NCBI GenBank assembly: GCA_028291985.1
Contig: JAQGNE010000028.1
Coordinates: 1 to 64,000, forward strand
Length of the DNA stretch: 64,000 bases
Direction of reading: 5' to 3'
Source of the DNA: Polaromonas sp.
GTDB lineage: Bacteria; Pseudomonadota; Gammaproteobacteria; Burkholderiales; Burkholderiaceae_C
Shown here in pieces: positions 49,789-59,877 of this stretch. Positions within the stretch are counted from its first letter, which is position 1. The number at the start of each line of letters is the position of its first letter. The position numbers were made by a program, and so were the translations under genes. The notes below the pieces were generated by a model that did not search any database, was not told the origin of the DNA, and saw only the letters and a list, made by a program, of their open reading frames with translations.

Positions 49789-50478
49789 ATGGACACCATG
49801 ACCCAGCCGCCCCCGCGAAAAATTGCGCTTTTTGACCTGGATCACACCCTGATTCCGATGGACTCCGACTATGCCTGGGGCGAGTACACGATGGCGCTGG
49901 GCTGGTGCGACAGCGCGCAGTTTGCGAGGACGAACGCCGTTTTTTTTGAGCAGTACAAAACCGGCACGCTGGATATTCATGCCTATGTACGTTTCGCCAC
50001 GCAGGCGATAAGAGAGCAGGGCGCTATAAGATCGATAGCTGCACGCCAGGACTTCATGCGGGATGTGATCGGAAAATGCTTGAAACCCAGCGCTCTTGCG
50101 CTGGTCCGTCACCACCAGGATGCCGGCGATGAGGTCGTGATCGTCACTGCCACCAATGAATTCGTGACCCGTCCGATTGCTGACGCTTTCGGCGTTGATG
50201 AACTGATAGCCGTCGAACTTGAGCGCAATGCCAGCGAATGGTTCACCGGAGAGATCAGGGGCACGCCGTCTTTCAGAGGCGGCAAGGTGGCGCGCGTACA
50301 GGCGTGGCTGGATGCACGCCAGCTGGACTGGAAAGATGTCGAGACGACGTTTTACTCGGACTCCATGAACGATCTGCCACTGCTTGAAAGGGTAAATCAA
50401 CCGGTTGCCACCAACCCGGACGACCGGTTGCGCGCACTTGCCTTGACGCGTGGGTGGCGCATACTTGAGCTGTTTTAG
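49789..50478 (+). CDS. HAD-superfamily (IB) phosphatase
   Basis: A 229-residue HAD hydrolase of subfamily IB, related to phosphoserine phosphatase. The nucleophile motif is LFDLDHTLIPMDSD, motif II is VIVTATNEFV, the lysine is in FRGGKVARVQ and the acidic motif is YSDSMNDLPLLE. Substrate unknown. Its ATG directly abuts the hda stop codon. Within it, GAIRSIAARQ is encoded by a hairpin that matches the 5' part of the dispersed element (50023-50039). Confidence 0.9.
   Translation: MDTMTQPPPRKIALFDLDHTLIPMDSDYAWGEYTMALGWCDSAQFARTNAVFFEQYKTGTLDIHAYVRFATQAIREQGAIRSIAARQDFMRDVIGKCLKPSALALVRHHQDAGDEVVIVTATNEFVTRPIADAFGVDELIAVELERNASEWFTGEIRGTPSFRGGKVARVQAWLDARQLDWKDVETTFYSDSMNDLPLLERVNQPVATNPDDRLRALALTRGWRILELF
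50023..50039 (+). repeat. Partial dispersed element (hairpin only) inside the HAD gene
   Basis: The sequence GCTATAAGATCGATAGC matches the 17-base GCTAY-N7-RTAGC hairpin, but the rest of the element is not clear. It is in phase to be read Ala-Ile-Arg-Ser-Ile-Ala. Confidence 0.4.
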
Positions 50479-50537
50479 CGGTGTGCACCGGCGCTTCCGG
50501 CACGCCAGCGGCCGGCCCGCATAGCATTCAGATAACC

Positions 50538-52238
50538 ATGATCAAAACATTTATAGACAAGTTGTTCGGCAAATCGCCCGCCGATCAAAAAGGCGCCAAA
50601 CGCGTCAGCAAATCGCCCTTCGGCAAGCGCGAAGACATCGCAGTCAAAGACCACGGCATTGACCCCAAACTGGTAGACGAGCGCGCGATGGATGTGGTGC
50701 ACACACTCAAGCGCGGCGGCTTTGAGGCTTTCATCGTCGGGGGTGCAGTGCGCGACCTGCTGGTGGGCCTGCGCCCAAAAGATTTCGACGTTGCAACCGA
50801 CGCAACGCCTGAGCAGGTCAAGGCGCTGTTCCGCCGGGCGTTCATCATTGGCAGGCGCTTTCGCATCGTTCATGTGATTTACGGCAGGGGTCGTGAGAAT
50901 GAAGTCATTGAAGTGTCGACTTTCAGGGCGCACCTGGACAGCAGCCTGGCCGAGCAGGTGGGCGGCAATGAGCGCACCAGCAAGACTGAACTGGCCGGCA
51001 TGAAACACGCCGTTGACGCGTCGGGCCGCGTCCTGCGCGACAACGTCTGGGGCCCGATGGAGCAGGACGCTGCCCGGCGCGACTTCACCATCAATGCGAT
51101 GTACTACGACCCAGAGTCCCAGGTGGTTGTCGACTACCACCAGGGCATCAAGGACGCGCGTAAAAAAATCATCCGCATGATTGGCGACCCGGCGTCCCGC
51201 TACCGCGAGGATCCTGTGCGCATCATCCGCGCGGTACGTTTTTCCGCTAAGCTCCATGCGCTCGGGTTCACCTTTGAAGCGAAGACCGCGGCGCCACTGA
51301 GCGAGATGAGAGGCTTGCTGGCTGATGTGCCGCAATCCAGGCTGTTCGATGAAATGCTCAAGCTGCTGCAGACGGGGCATTCGCTGGCCAGCATCGAACA
51401 GTTGAAAAAGCTCGGCATGGGTGCTGGCATCTATCCCTTGCTCGATGTCGTGGTCGAGGCTGCCAACGAGCCTTTTCTCAACCTGGCGCTGCAGGACACC
51501 GACCGCCGCGTGGGCGAAGGCAAGCCGGTTGCGCCCAGCTTTCTGCTCGCGTGCGTGCTGTGGTCGGACGTTCGTGACGGCTGGGCAAAACGCCTCAAGC
51601 GAGGCGAGCACAACACGCCGGCTTTGTTGGATGCGATTGATGACGCTTTCAATGCGAGGATCGGCGATGTGTCGGGCCGGGGCAAACTTGGTGGCGACAT
51701 GCGTGACATCTGGATGATGCAGCCACGGTTTGAAAAACGCGTGGGCTCCTCGCCGTACTCCCTGCTTGACCAGCCCCGCTTCAGGGCCGGTTTTGACTTT
51801 TTGCGGCTGCGCGCACAAACCGGTGAGGTTGATGCCGAACTTGCCGAGTGGTGGGAAAAATTCAGCACCGCCTATGACGATGAGCGCCATGTCATGGTCG
51901 AAGACATACGCATGGCGCAAATGCAAAAGCCGCAGGCCCCTCGGGTAAGGGTCAAACGCGCGGCAAGCACTTCGCCAGGCCCGATAGCTTTGGCACGCGC
52001 GGCCGATACCCTGGGCGAAGCTGGTGAACCTACCGATGCGGAGGCGCCGGCCGGATTCACGCTGGAGGCGGGCGAGTTTGCGCCGGCCAAAAAGCGCCGC
52101 CGTCGCCGCAAGCCGGCAGGCCGGGGTGATGGCGGTCTGAACACTGGCGCTGACCAGGACGCTACGGACAACAACGCCGCTATGCGTACCGGCGACGATT
52201 CGACCTTTGGCCAGCCTTCAGGCCCTGCCTCGCAGTAA
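50538..52238 (+). CDS. pcnB: Poly(A) polymerase I
   Basis: PcnB adds poly(A) tails to RNA 3' ends and so marks RNAs for decay. The ATG at 50538 gives 566 residues. The nucleotidyltransferase signature is FIVGGAVRDLLVGLRPKDFD, with the D-x-D catalytic pair in DFDVAT, and the RNA-binding region has MGDPASRYREDPVRIIRA-like sequence (IGDPASRYREDP). The C-terminus is long and disordered with a basic KKRRRRRKP patch, typical of bacterial PcnB in this order. It precedes folK by 42 bases, a conserved pairing. Confidence 0.95.
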   Translation: MIKTFIDKLFGKSPADQKGAKRVSKSPFGKREDIAVKDHGIDPKLVDERAMDVVHTLKRGGFEAFIVGGAVRDLLVGLRPKDFDVATDATPEQVKALFRRAFIIGRRFRIVHVIYGRGRENEVIEVSTFRAHLDSSLAEQVGGNERTSKTELAGMKHAVDASGRVLRDNVWGPMEQDAARRDFTINAMYYDPESQVVVDYHQGIKDARKKIIRMIGDPASRYREDPVRIIRAVRFSAKLHALGFTFEAKTAAPLSEMRGLLADVPQSRLFDEMLKLLQTGHSLASIEQLKKLGMGAGIYPLLDVVVEAANEPFLNLALQDTDRRVGEGKPVAPSFLLACVLWSDVRDGWAKRLKRGEHNTPALLDAIDDAFNARIGDVSGRGKLGGDMRDIWMMQPRFEKRVGSSPYSLLDQPRFRAGFDFLRLRAQTGEVDAELAEWWEKFSTAYDDERHVMVEDIRMAQMQKPQAPRVRVKRAASTSPGPIALARAADTLGEAGEPTDAEAPAGFTLEAGEFAPAKKRRRRRKPAGRGDGGLNTGADQDATDNNAAMRTGDDSTFGQPSGPASQ

Positions 52239-52280
52239 CGCGGTCAGGCAGCAACCCAGCGGTCGCGTCGCAAGCCGGCT

Positions 52281-52799
52281 TTGTCCAAGGTGTTGGTCTA
52301 TATCGCGCTGGGCGCAAATCTGGGCGATGCGGCGCTGGCCTTGGGCGATGCCGAAAAAGCACTTGCCGGCCTGCCTGGCACGAGTCTGCTCGACCGGTCG
52401 AGCGTCTACAAAACGGCACCTCTTGGCATCGAAATGCCGGCCAGCGAGCGGGCCTGCCTGCCGGCTGATAGCGTTGCTTTTCATCCCGACTACTTCAATG
52501 CCGTGGTGTCACTAACCACCAGCCTGACTGCGCCTGAGTTGCTGAAGCATTTGCAGCGGATCGAAACCGACGCGGGCCGCCAGCGACCCTTTCCCAACGC
52601 GCCGCGTACGCTGGACCTTGATCTGCTGCTGTATGGCAGCGCGACCATCGACTCCACAAGCTTAACAGTGCCACATCCGCGCATGTGGCAGCGGGCTTTT
52701 GTGCTGGTGCCGCTGGCTGAAATTGCCCCGGAGCGGGTCAGCATCGAACAGCTTGAGGCGGTAGCGCATCAGGCGATCTGGCGAGTTGGTGCGTTGTGA
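52281..52799 (+). CDS. folK: 2-amino-4-hydroxy-6-hydroxymethyldihydropteridine pyrophosphokinase
   Basis: FolK transfers pyrophosphate from ATP to the pterin in folate synthesis. The 172-residue protein has YIALGANLGD near the N-terminus and the metal-binding motif RTLDLDLLLYG, followed by VPHPRMWQRAFVLVPL. The likely start is the TTG at 52281; a GTG three codons on is an alternative, and no strong ribosome site is visible. Coupled to pcnB in many betaproteobacteria. Confidence 0.94.
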   Translation: MSKVLVYIALGANLGDAALALGDAEKALAGLPGTSLLDRSSVYKTAPLGIEMPASERACLPADSVAFHPDYFNAVVSLTTSLTAPELLKHLQRIETDAGRQRPFPNAPRTLDLDLLLYGSATIDSTSLTVPHPRMWQRAFVLVPLAEIAPERVSIEQLEAVAHQAIWRVGAL

Positions 52800-52868
52800 A
52801 CTTCGCCATGAACGCGCGCCAGCTACCGCTGCAGTTCGGATGAAATTCCCTGACCTGTTGCGGTGGCA

Positions 52869-53531
52869 TCAGGGAGCCAGTCTTTCGCGCAACCAGTTCA
52901 TGTCGTCCTGCAGGGTGTAGCGCAGGCGGTCATGCAGGCGGCTTCGGCGCCCCTGCCAAAACTGCCAGTTGTCCGGTTTGAGGCGATAGCCGCCCCAGTG
53001 TGGCGGTCGCGGCGGCTGCAATAAAAATTTGGCACCATACTTTGCCGCGTTCGCAACCAGAACGCCCCGTCCCGAGATTACCTCGCTTTGCGGGCTGGCC
53101 CAGGCGCCGATTCGCGAATCCAGCGGGCGGCTGTGAAAGTAAGCATCGCTTTCCTCGTCCGATATCCTGTCCACCACGCCCTCGATTCGCACCGTGCGCT
53201 CCAGCTCCACCCAATGAAACTGCAGGGCTGCATAGGGATTGCCAGCCAGTTCCAGCCCCTTGCGGCTCTGGTAGTTGGTGTACCAGACGATCCCGCGCTC
53301 ATCAAAGCCCTTGATCAGCACGACCCGTGTGGAGGGCCTCAAGTCGCCGCCGACAGTTGCCAGTGTCATGGCATTGGGCTCGGGCACCTTGGCGGCAATG
53401 GCCTCCTTGAACCACTGGTCAAACTGCAGGAAGGGATTCGCGTTCGATGCGGTTTCGTCGAGCTCGGCCCGCTCATAACTTTTACGGAGATCGGTTATCG
53501 ACGCGTTTGCGGTGGCGTTGGGGTCAGTCAT
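52869..53531 (-). CDS. pdxH: Pyridoxamine 5'-phosphate oxidase
   Basis: PdxH is the FMN enzyme that makes pyridoxal 5'-phosphate from the pyridoxine or pyridoxamine phosphate. The ATG at 53531 gives 220 residues. [41 protein letters not shown] and the C-terminal RLHDRLRY with WLRERLAP are the family markers. It is convergent with folK. Confidence 0.96.
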   Translation of the reverse strand: MTDPNATANASITDLRKSYERAELDETASNANPFLQFDQWFKEAIAAKVPEPNAMTLATVGGDLRPSTRVVLIKGFDERGIVWYTNYQSRKGLELAGNPYAALQFHWVELERTVRIEGVVDRISDEESDAYFHSRPLDSRIGAWASPQSEVISGRGVLVANAAKYGAKFLLQPPRPPHWGGYRLKPDNWQFWQGRRSRLHDRLRYTLQDDMNWLRERLAP

Positions 53532-53680
53532 CGGCTGAGTATAGGTAGCGCGGGCGTTCCTGCTTACAGGGGGGTTATGGCGCTTGCCCAGCATCGCGAC
53601 CTTATGTCGGCAGGGCACGGACCTGCCTGGAGGGCGCATCAGGCAGGGCGTGCTGCAGCCCCGCGCCGCACACCGCCTGG

Positions 53681-54199
53681 TCAGCTGCGGGCAATAACGG
53701 CGCAGGCAACGCGCGCGCCGGAATTTCCGGTCGGCTGGGTTTTGTAATCATCCGGGTCCAGATGCACGATCAGTCCCCGGCCAATGATGTCGGTGGCGCC
53801 GGGCCCGACGGCGATTGCCCGGGATTCAAAGTCGAAGGTAGCCACGCCGGCTGCGTCGGCTTTCAAACCTTGCAAATCACCTGCGTGGTGTTCGCCTGCA
53901 CCGTGCCTGCCATGCGGGCGTCCTGCCGGGTTGAAATGGCCTCCCGCGCTCATGCCATCGCCGCTGGAGCAGTCACCTTTTTCATGCACATGAAAGCCAT
54001 GCTCGGCGTTGGGTTTCAGTCCACGCACCGTGCCTGACACCCTCACGCCATTGCGCTGCGGGGTGAAGGTCACCACGCCGGCGGCCTGGCTGCCCTTTGT
54101 GCTTTGCAATTGCGCCGTAGCAGCAGGGCTGGTGTTGTTACTCATGGCGCAGGCCGTCAAAAAGAGCGCGCTGCTCAGCAGTATCAAATGAGGTTGCAT
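53681..54199 (-). CDS. sodC: Copper/zinc superoxide dismutase, lipoprotein
   Basis: SodC removes superoxide in the periplasm. The 172-residue protein has a lipoprotein signal ([12 protein letters not shown], lipid Cys at about 17), so it is probably anchored to a membrane. Metal ligands are visible in [23 protein letters not shown] and [10 protein letters not shown], and the conserved disulfide cysteine is in GARVACAVI. The histidine-rich stretch around [14 protein letters not shown] is typical of bacterial members. Confidence 0.94.
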   Translation of the reverse strand: MQPHLILLSSALFLTACAMSNNTSPAATAQLQSTKGSQAAGVVTFTPQRNGVRVSGTVRGLKPNAEHGFHVHEKGDCSSGDGMSAGGHFNPAGRPHGRHGAGEHHAGDLQGLKADAAGVATFDFESRAIAVGPGATDIIGRGLIVHLDPDDYKTQPTGNSGARVACAVIARS

Positions 54200-54311
54200 G
54201 AAGAAGGCCTTTCGTGGCCCGGCCGGGTTGGCGGGCTATGTCCACTCTAGGCTTATCCGCCGCGGCCGGCAAGTGGATGGGCTTACGGGTTTGCCCGCCC
54301 AGATGCTCTGC

Positions 54312-54920
54312 TCATGAACGGGCAAGACGCAGCAGTTTGCCCAGGGCGTGATCGTCGATACCCAGTTCCTGCAGCTTGCTGTGCGTCAGCTGCGCATAGT
54401 CGAGCGTGGTGCCGAAGCGCCCGCATGAGCTGCTGAAGATCTGCCGGTAGACGTCTTCGTGCAGCACACCGGTATGGTTGGGGCTGCGCTTTGACAGGGT
54501 GAAGGCCAGGGCCCTGACCTCGCCCAGCGGCGTCTGGCAGCGCAGCCATCTGGGGTCATACACGCCGTTTGGCATCTCCCGGTCCCACAGGGCAGGCAGG
54601 CTGGCGGCCACCTGCGCCTTCGCGATTCGAAACACCATGCCCTTGCAGCTTCCGCCCGACAACAGGCCGAATACCAGGCCCGGGTTTTCAGGCGTGCCGC
54701 GGTTGACGCGGCTCCACATCTTGAGTGCGCGATGATAGCCATGGACGATCGCCAGCCGCTCCTCGGCGAACTCGAACTCGGGCCGCCAGATCAGGGACGC
54801 ATAGCCAAAAATCCACAGGTCCGAGTGACCACCCCATTCGCGGGTGACCGTATCGAGCATGCGGGCGGGATCGCGGGTTGGCTGGTTGCTCGCAGCGGTT
54901 TTGAAAGCCGGGTTCTTCAC
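54312..54920 (-). CDS. chaC: ChaC-like glutathione-specific gamma-glutamylcyclotransferase
   Basis: A 202-residue protein of the ChaC family, which degrades glutathione to 5-oxoproline and Cys-Gly. The N-terminal loop is WIFGYASLIWRPEFEF, followed by VHGYHRALKMWSRVNRGTP and GLLSGGSCKGMVFRI. The C-terminal part has LEELGIDD-like sequence (LQELGIDDHALGKLL). It is divergent from the OmpA-like gene, whose start is 43 bases from its own. Confidence 0.9.
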   Translation of the reverse strand: MKNPAFKTAASNQPTRDPARMLDTVTREWGGHSDLWIFGYASLIWRPEFEFAEERLAIVHGYHRALKMWSRVNRGTPENPGLVFGLLSGGSCKGMVFRIAKAQVAASLPALWDREMPNGVYDPRWLRCQTPLGEVRALAFTLSKRSPNHTGVLHEDVYRQIFSSSCGRFGTTLDYAQLTHSKLQELGIDDHALGKLLRLARS

Positions 54921-54962
54921 ACCCCGACTTTACAATGCGGCGATTTTCCAGGCAGGGCAATC

Positions 54963-55523
54963 ATGGGTATTGAAGACAGCGACAGCCAACCCGGCATCGT
55001 CACCGCCATCGTGGGCACGCTGGTGGCGCTGGTGGTCGGCATCACGGTGGGCGTCGGCATATCCAGCAGCAACCGACCCAAAACAGCGCCAGCGGTTTTG
55101 CCGGGCCAGGCCGTGCCCGGCAGCAGCGCGCAGGTCGCGCTTCCGGCCGCGGTTGATACGCCTGGCGAGCAGCTGGCGTCACCGCATGCATCGGATGCCG
55201 CCAGTGTGCAGGTCGACAGTGGCGTGGTGCGATTTTATTTTGCGTCGGGCAGCGCCCAGCTGGCGCCGGGTTCGGCAGAGGCATTGAAAAGTCTGATCAC
55301 GGCGGCGCAACTGGGCGGCAAGCTGGCTATTTCGGGCTTTCATGATAGGACCGGCGATCAGGCGCAAAACCGGGAACTTGCCTTACAGCGCGCGCTGGCA
55401 GTCAGTGACATTCTCAAAGCTGAGGGGGTGCCGGGCTTCAGAATCGTGTTGAACAACCCGGTAGAGATGCAGGGCAGCGGCAGCATGGCTGATGCGAGGC
55501 GGGTCGAAGTTACGCTTCAGTAG
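54963..55523 (+). CDS. OmpA-family protein with N-terminal membrane anchor
   Basis: A 186-residue protein with one N-terminal membrane segment (IVTAIVGTLVALVVGITVGV, about 12-33), a Pro/Ala linker and a C-terminal OmpA-like domain (about 80-186). VVRFYFASGSAQLAPGSAEAL and ISGFHDRTGDQAQNRELALQ fit the peptidoglycan-binding OmpA_C motif, and ADARRVEVTLQ closes it. It is likely held in the inner membrane with the domain in the periplasm. Partners unknown. Confidence 0.87.
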   Translation: MGIEDSDSQPGIVTAIVGTLVALVVGITVGVGISSSNRPKTAPAVLPGQAVPGSSAQVALPAAVDTPGEQLASPHASDAASVQVDSGVVRFYFASGSAQLAPGSAEALKSLITAAQLGGKLAISGFHDRTGDQAQNRELALQRALAVSDILKAEGVPGFRIVLNNPVEMQGSGSMADARRVEVTLQ

Positions 55524-55954
55524 CAGGCAGCTGCGCCGCTCGGGCGCACTGGTTATGGCTTTCGCCCGATGAAGATTGACCTTTGCGCGCGGTAGTGTCG
55601 AAGGGTTCTTCTCCAGTGCTGACCCTTCGATACCCCGGGATGAACGGAGAGTAACTGATGCTTACCGGGAGGGTTGATAGCAGCCGGTCCGCTGTTCAAT
55701 TTTTTGGTAACCCATTGGAAACCTAGTGGGCGTTCAAAAGCTCGTAACCGGGTTACCATGGGTTATGGTAATAAAGTTACCTTTTGCGCGATCGAGGACT
55801 TCTACCTTTCAACACACCTCACCTGGCCCAGAAGCGTCTGGCATCCGTCAAACGCCAGGCCTGCAGCCAGAGCAGCTCGCCCTGCCCGTGTTCAAAATGA
55901 TCAATCACCACTGCACGTTCGTGGAGTTATCAACCATTGAAAGACCGTCAACAC
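55524..55954. other. Non-coding stretch upstream of edd
   Basis: This 431-base region has no convincing gene. It holds the edd promoter region with clustered GGTAAC half-sites (see 55704-55782). Short open frames on both strands lack ribosome sites and family similarity. Confidence 0.55.
55704..55782. promoter_or_regulatory. Clustered GGTAAC-type half-sites upstream of edd-eda
   Basis: Within 79 bases there are GGTAACCC (55706), an inverted repeat GTAACC-G-GGTTAC (55744-55756), GGTTATGGTAAT (about 55761-55772) and GTTACC (about 55776-55781). Such GTAACC/GGTTAC palindromes resemble operators of LacI-family sugar regulators (gluconate GntR of E. coli binds a TTACCGGTAA-type site). No such regulator is encoded in the window. 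The region ends about 173 bases before edd. Confidence 0.55.
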
Positions 55955-57859
55955 ATGGCTTCAAGCAATATTTCCGTTCACCCCGTCGTTGCCGACGTGA
56001 CCGCGCGAGTCACCGAGCGCAGCCATCAGCGCCGCAGCGAGTATCTGGCCCGCCTGCAGGCGGCTTCGCGCCGAGACCGGGGCACCGACCGCATGGGTTG
56101 CGCTAACTTGGCGCATGCAGTGGCCGGCATTCCGCTGGATGACCGGTTCAAGGTCGTCACGCAAAAAGCGCCCAATATCGGCATCGTGACGGCCTACAAC
56201 GACATGCTGTCAGCCCATGCGCCGCTGCAGGGTTACCCGCAGCTGATCAAGGAAGAGGCGCGCAAGCTGGGCGCAACGGCCCAGGTAGCTGGCGGCGTGC
56301 CGGCCATGTGCGATGGCGTGACGCAGGGCACCGAGGCGATGGAGCTCAGTCTTTTCAGCCGCGATGTGATCGCCATGGCCACTGCAGTTGCGCTCTCGCA
56401 CGACATGTTTGATTCGGCGCTGATGCTGGGAGTGTGCGACAAGATCGTGCCGGGCCTGCTCATCGGGGCGCTGCACTTCGGCCATCTGCCGACTGTCTTT
56501 GTGCCGGCCGGGCCAATGACATCCGGCATTTCCAACAGCGAAAAATCCCATGTTCGGGAGCAGGCTGCGCAAGGCCTGGTCGGTCGGGCGGGCCTGCTGG
56601 AATCTGAAATCAAAAGCTACCACAGCCCTGGCACCTGCACCTTTTACGGCACCGCCAACAGCAACCAGATGCTGCTGGAAGCCATGGGCCTGCATGTACC
56701 CGGCAATGCCTTTGTGAACCCCGGCAATGCCTTGCGGCAGGAGCTCACCCGCGAAGCAGCGCGTACCGTGCTGGGCAGGCCAACGCCCTTGGGCGTGGAG
56801 CCTGCAGACACCGTCATGCCGGCATCAGATGCCAGTGATTCGACCACGCCATTTGCCTGCCCACCCATCGGTCTGGTCGTCAATGAGAAAGCCATCGTCA
56901 ATGCCATGGTGGCGCTGCTGGCCACCGGCGGCTCTACGAACCACCTGATTCATTGGGTAGCGGTAGCGCAATCGGCCGGCATCACCATCGACTGGGATGA
57001 TTTTTCTGCGCTGTCCGATGTCGTGCCGACCCTGGCCCATGTGTATCCGAGCGGCAGCGCTGACGTCAACCAGTTTCAGGCGGCAGGCGGGCCGGGCTAT
57101 GTGATCCGCGAACTGCTCGATGCCGGCTTCATGCATGCCGATGTGCTCACCGTGCGCCCCGGGGGCATTCGCGACTACACCTGCGAGCCTGCACTTGGCA
57201 GCACGCCGGCGGCGCCGCTTGCCTGGCATGAGATGGGGGCGTCGAAGGACGACGGCATTGTTCGACCTGCCAGCGCGCCCTTCAGCGCCACTGGCGGGCT
57301 CAAGCTGTTGCGCGGCAATCTCGGCCGCAGTGTGATCAAGGTGTCGGCCGTGCCAAAAGACCGGCATGTGATCGAGGCGCCAGCCCGGGTGTTTGATTCG
57401 CAAGAGGCCCTGCATGCAGCCTTTAAGTCGGGCGAGCTGGACCGCGATGTGATTTGCGTGGTGCGCTGGCAGGGGCCCCAGGCCAACGGCATGCCGGAGC
57501 TGCACAAGCTCACGCCGCCGCTGGCCGTGTTGCAGGGCAAGGGGTTCAAGGTTGCGCTGGTGACCGATGGGCGCATGAGCGGGGCCTCTGGCAAGGTGCC
57601 AGCCGCCATCCATGTGTCACCTGAAGCTGCCGCCGGCGGGCCGCTTGCGCGGGTACTGGACGGCGACATCATCCGGCTGGACGCTGACAGCGGTGAGCTG
57701 CAGGTGATGCTGCCAGACGTCGACTGGCAGGCACGGCCACTGGCAAAAATGCCACCGGCACTGCGCCAGGCCAACAGCCTGGGAATGGGCCGTGAACTTT
57801 TCACGGGTATGCGCCGCAGTTCGCTGACGGCCGAAGAAGGAGCTTTGTCATGGCTGTAA
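55955..57859 (+). CDS. edd: Phosphogluconate dehydratase
   Basis: Edd dehydrates 6-phosphogluconate to 2-keto-3-deoxy-6-phosphogluconate in the Entner-Doudoroff pathway. The ATG at 55955 gives 634 residues; a TTG six codons upstream is less likely. Iron-sulfur and substrate motifs are visible in [29 protein letters not shown] and [17 protein letters not shown], and [18 protein letters not shown] lies near the C-terminus. Its last ten bases overlap the eda start, so the pair is coupled. Confidence 0.96.
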   Translation: MASSNISVHPVVADVTARVTERSHQRRSEYLARLQAASRRDRGTDRMGCANLAHAVAGIPLDDRFKVVTQKAPNIGIVTAYNDMLSAHAPLQGYPQLIKEEARKLGATAQVAGGVPAMCDGVTQGTEAMELSLFSRDVIAMATAVALSHDMFDSALMLGVCDKIVPGLLIGALHFGHLPTVFVPAGPMTSGISNSEKSHVREQAAQGLVGRAGLLESEIKSYHSPGTCTFYGTANSNQMLLEAMGLHVPGNAFVNPGNALRQELTREAARTVLGRPTPLGVEPADTVMPASDASDSTTPFACPPIGLVVNEKAIVNAMVALLATGGSTNHLIHWVAVAQSAGITIDWDDFSALSDVVPTLAHVYPSGSADVNQFQAAGGPGYVIRELLDAGFMHADVLTVRPGGIRDYTCEPALGSTPAAPLAWHEMGASKDDGIVRPASAPFSATGGLKLLRGNLGRSVIKVSAVPKDRHVIEAPARVFDSQEALHAAFKSGELDRDVICVVRWQGPQANGMPELHKLTPPLAVLQGKGFKVALVTDGRMSGASGKVPAAIHVSPEAAAGGPLARVLDGDIIRLDADSGELQVMLPDVDWQARPLAKMPPALRQANSLGMGRELFTGMRRSSLTAEEGALSWL

Positions 57860-58578
57860 CCCCACCTGCAACTGACGCGGACCGTAGCGACGCTGGTGGT
57901 AGGCAAGCGTGGATGGACGCCCGGGCCGCGGTCGATAAACAGCTCACCGCCCGGCAGGTCATGCAGGACGCCCCTGTCATTCCCGTCATCGTGCTCAGCG
58001 ACACCACGCAGGCGGTGCTGCTGGCCAAAGCCCTGGTAGCAGGCGGCATCCGCATGCTGGAAGTAACGCTGCGCACCCCGCAGGCGCTGGCCTGCATCGA
58101 GGCGATCGCCCGGCAGGTGCCGGACGCGGTGGTTGGCGCAGGAACCTTGCGCAGCGCAGCAGATGCGCAGGCCTGCAGCATGGCTGGTGCGCGGTTTGCC
58201 GTGAGTCCCGGTTATACCCAGGCGCTGGGCCAGGCCTGCAGCGACCTCGGTCTGCCCCTGTTGCCAGGCGTGGCCACTGGCAGCGAAATCATGATGGCGC
58301 AGGAGGCGGGCCTCTCCGAGCTCAAGTTTTTTCCGGCGATGCAGGCCGGTGGCCCGGCGATGTTGAAGGCCTGGAGCGGCCCCTTTGGTGATGTGCGCTT
58401 CTGCCCGACGGGCGGCGTGTCGGCTGCCAACGCAGCCGATTTTCTGGCCCTGCCCAATGTGGTCTGTGTGGGCGGCTCATGGCTGACCCCTGCTGATGCG
58501 GTGGAGCAGGGCGACTGGAGCCGGATCACGGCGCTGGCCCTGGATGCCTGCAAACTGGTGCGGCGAGCAGTGCGCTAA
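57850..58578 (+). CDS. eda: KDPG aldolase (2-dehydro-3-deoxy-phosphogluconate aldolase)
   Basis: Eda splits KDPG into pyruvate and glyceraldehyde 3-phosphate. The 242-residue protein has the class I aldolase residues: glutamate in [10 protein letters not shown] and the Schiff-base lysine in [22 protein letters not shown] is the phosphate-binding region. The N-terminus is about 30 residues longer than in E. coli; a later start (for example Met22 or Met38) cannot be excluded. It overlaps edd by ten bases. Confidence 0.95.
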   Translation: MAVTPPATDADRSDAGGRQAWMDARAAVDKQLTARQVMQDAPVIPVIVLSDTTQAVLLAKALVAGGIRMLEVTLRTPQALACIEAIARQVPDAVVGAGTLRSAADAQACSMAGARFAVSPGYTQALGQACSDLGLPLLPGVATGSEIMMAQEAGLSELKFFPAMQAGGPAMLKAWSGPFGDVRFCPTGGVSAANAADFLALPNVVCVGGSWLTPADAVEQGDWSRITALALDACKLVRRAVR

Positions 58579-58664
58579 GTGCTTCAGCCAGCATGCGCAT
58601 TTGTGCGGCGTGGAGAGCAGCAGCCTCCGGCTGCCAGCCCGAACCGCGCTATTTTCAGAAATTT

Positions 58665-58726
58665 AAGTAAATAATGGCTGGAGCCCAGGTATTATAAGGG
58701 CCTCTAGCTATTAAAATTATAGTAAC
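58665..58726 (-). repeat. Dispersed 17-base-hairpin element between eda and gloA
   Basis: On the minus strand it begins with ACTATAATTTTAATAGC, continues AGAGGCCCTTATAATACCTG (GGCCC / TGGGC second stem) and ends GCTCCAGCCATTATTTAC. It lies in the 185-base convergent gap. Confidence 0.7.
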
Positions 58727-58763
58727 CGGCTTCTGCCTCATCACGCCCTGGCAGTGCGGTGCT

Positions 58764-59174
58764 TTAGCGCAAACCGGCTCCGGCCCCCTGTTCGGCACGC
58801 TGGATCAACTCAATCTTGTAGCCATCCGGGTCGGTGACAAACGCGATCACGGTACTGCCGCCTTTGACCGGGCCAGCTTCGCGCGTTACGTTGCCGCCTG
58901 CTCCCTTGATCTTTTCACAGGCGGCGTACGCGTCTGGCACGCCCAGCGCAATGTGGCCGTAGGCGTTGCCCATGTCGTAGCTCTCCACGCCCCAGTTGTA
59001 GGTCAGCTCGATTTCTGCTTGCGCCGGGTTGCCCTCATAGCCCACAAAGGCCAGGCTGTACTTGTAGTCGGGGTTTTCAGACTGGCGCAGCAGCTTCATG
59101 CCGAGCACCTGGGTATAAAAATCAATCGAGCGCTGGAGGTTGCCAACGCGCAGCATGGTATGAAGCAGTCGCAT
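58764..59174 (-). CDS. gloA: Lactoylglutathione lyase (glyoxalase I)
   Basis: GloA converts the methylglyoxal-glutathione adduct to S-lactoylglutathione. The ATG at 59174 gives 136 residues. Metal ligands fit His5 ([10 protein letters not shown]), Glu in [10 protein letters not shown], His in YGHIALGV and Glu in [10 protein letters not shown]. The C-terminal tail is short and Gly/Ala-rich. Convergent with eda. Confidence 0.95.
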   Translation of the reverse strand: MRLLHTMLRVGNLQRSIDFYTQVLGMKLLRQSENPDYKYSLAFVGYEGNPAQAEIELTYNWGVESYDMGNAYGHIALGVPDAYAACEKIKGAGGNVTREAGPVKGGSTVIAFVTDPDGYKIELIQRAEQGAGAGLR

Positions 59175-59494
59175 AAGGTCGCACTTTCTCGTAGACAAAG
59201 CAGGCGATTGTCCGGCAATGACGCCGGCCGTGCTGGCCGGTGCCAACAGCCTGACAGCTCAGCCCGGTTTGCCGTCACGCCTGTGCCTGTATTGGACGGA
59301 CGTCCGGTTATTCCGGAAACCGTTTTTATCGCCCGGCTATCGGGTTGTAGAACGGAAGGAAGCCTGGCTGAACGCGCATTGGCAGTCGGTGCAAACGCGC
59401 GTGCCGTGCACCGCAGGCGGTTGATGGCTTCAACCTGTTTGGTCTGGTACAGCCAGGGTCGCGGCAGGAACAGAGCCCGCCGCGGGCGATGCCT

Positions 59495-59877
59495 CTACTT
59501 CTCGCCACCACTGGCCTTTGCCACATAACGCGCCAGTGCCGCGATCTCTTCCTCTGACAGGATGGCCGTGTAGGACGGCATATTGCCCAGGCCATTGCGC
59601 AGGGCCTTGCCGACGCGTGCCATGTCGGGTTTGAGCTCATCCAGCACCGGGCCTACCGCGCCTTCGGTGCCGGCTTGAGGGTGTGGCACACGGCGCATGC
59701 CCGCACCGCATTCACGAACAGTTTTTTGCCCAGCGCCATTTGCGCCGCCTCATCAGCGGCCATGGCTGGCATGCCGACCGCGCCTGCAAGCAGCAGCTGC
59801 ATCAAGCGCTGAAAGCCCGCGCGAGGCAGGCACGGCGCCGGGGGGATGCAAGGCCGGCTCATGCGCGGCGGATTCAT
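59495..59877 (-). pseudogene. Decayed c-type cytochrome, sulfite dehydrogenase subunit B
   Basis: The first frame gives a signal peptide (LMQLLLAGAVGMPAMA) and a heme motif CAVCH (in NAVRACAVCHTLK), then ends at a TAG. The next frame carries on with the expected second half, AGTEGAVGPVLDELKPDM and NMPSYTAILSEEEI with the axial methionine, to the end at 59495. One missing base near 59672-59682 explains this. Its start overlaps the end of the sulfite dehydrogenase pseudogene (ATGA), as in a normal sorAB pair. A single frameshift could be a sequencing error, but the partner gene is also broken. Confidence 0.82.

Noticed and set aside
50475-51926. A 483-codon minus-strand open frame
   Set aside because: Antisense of pcnB; no recognisable family.
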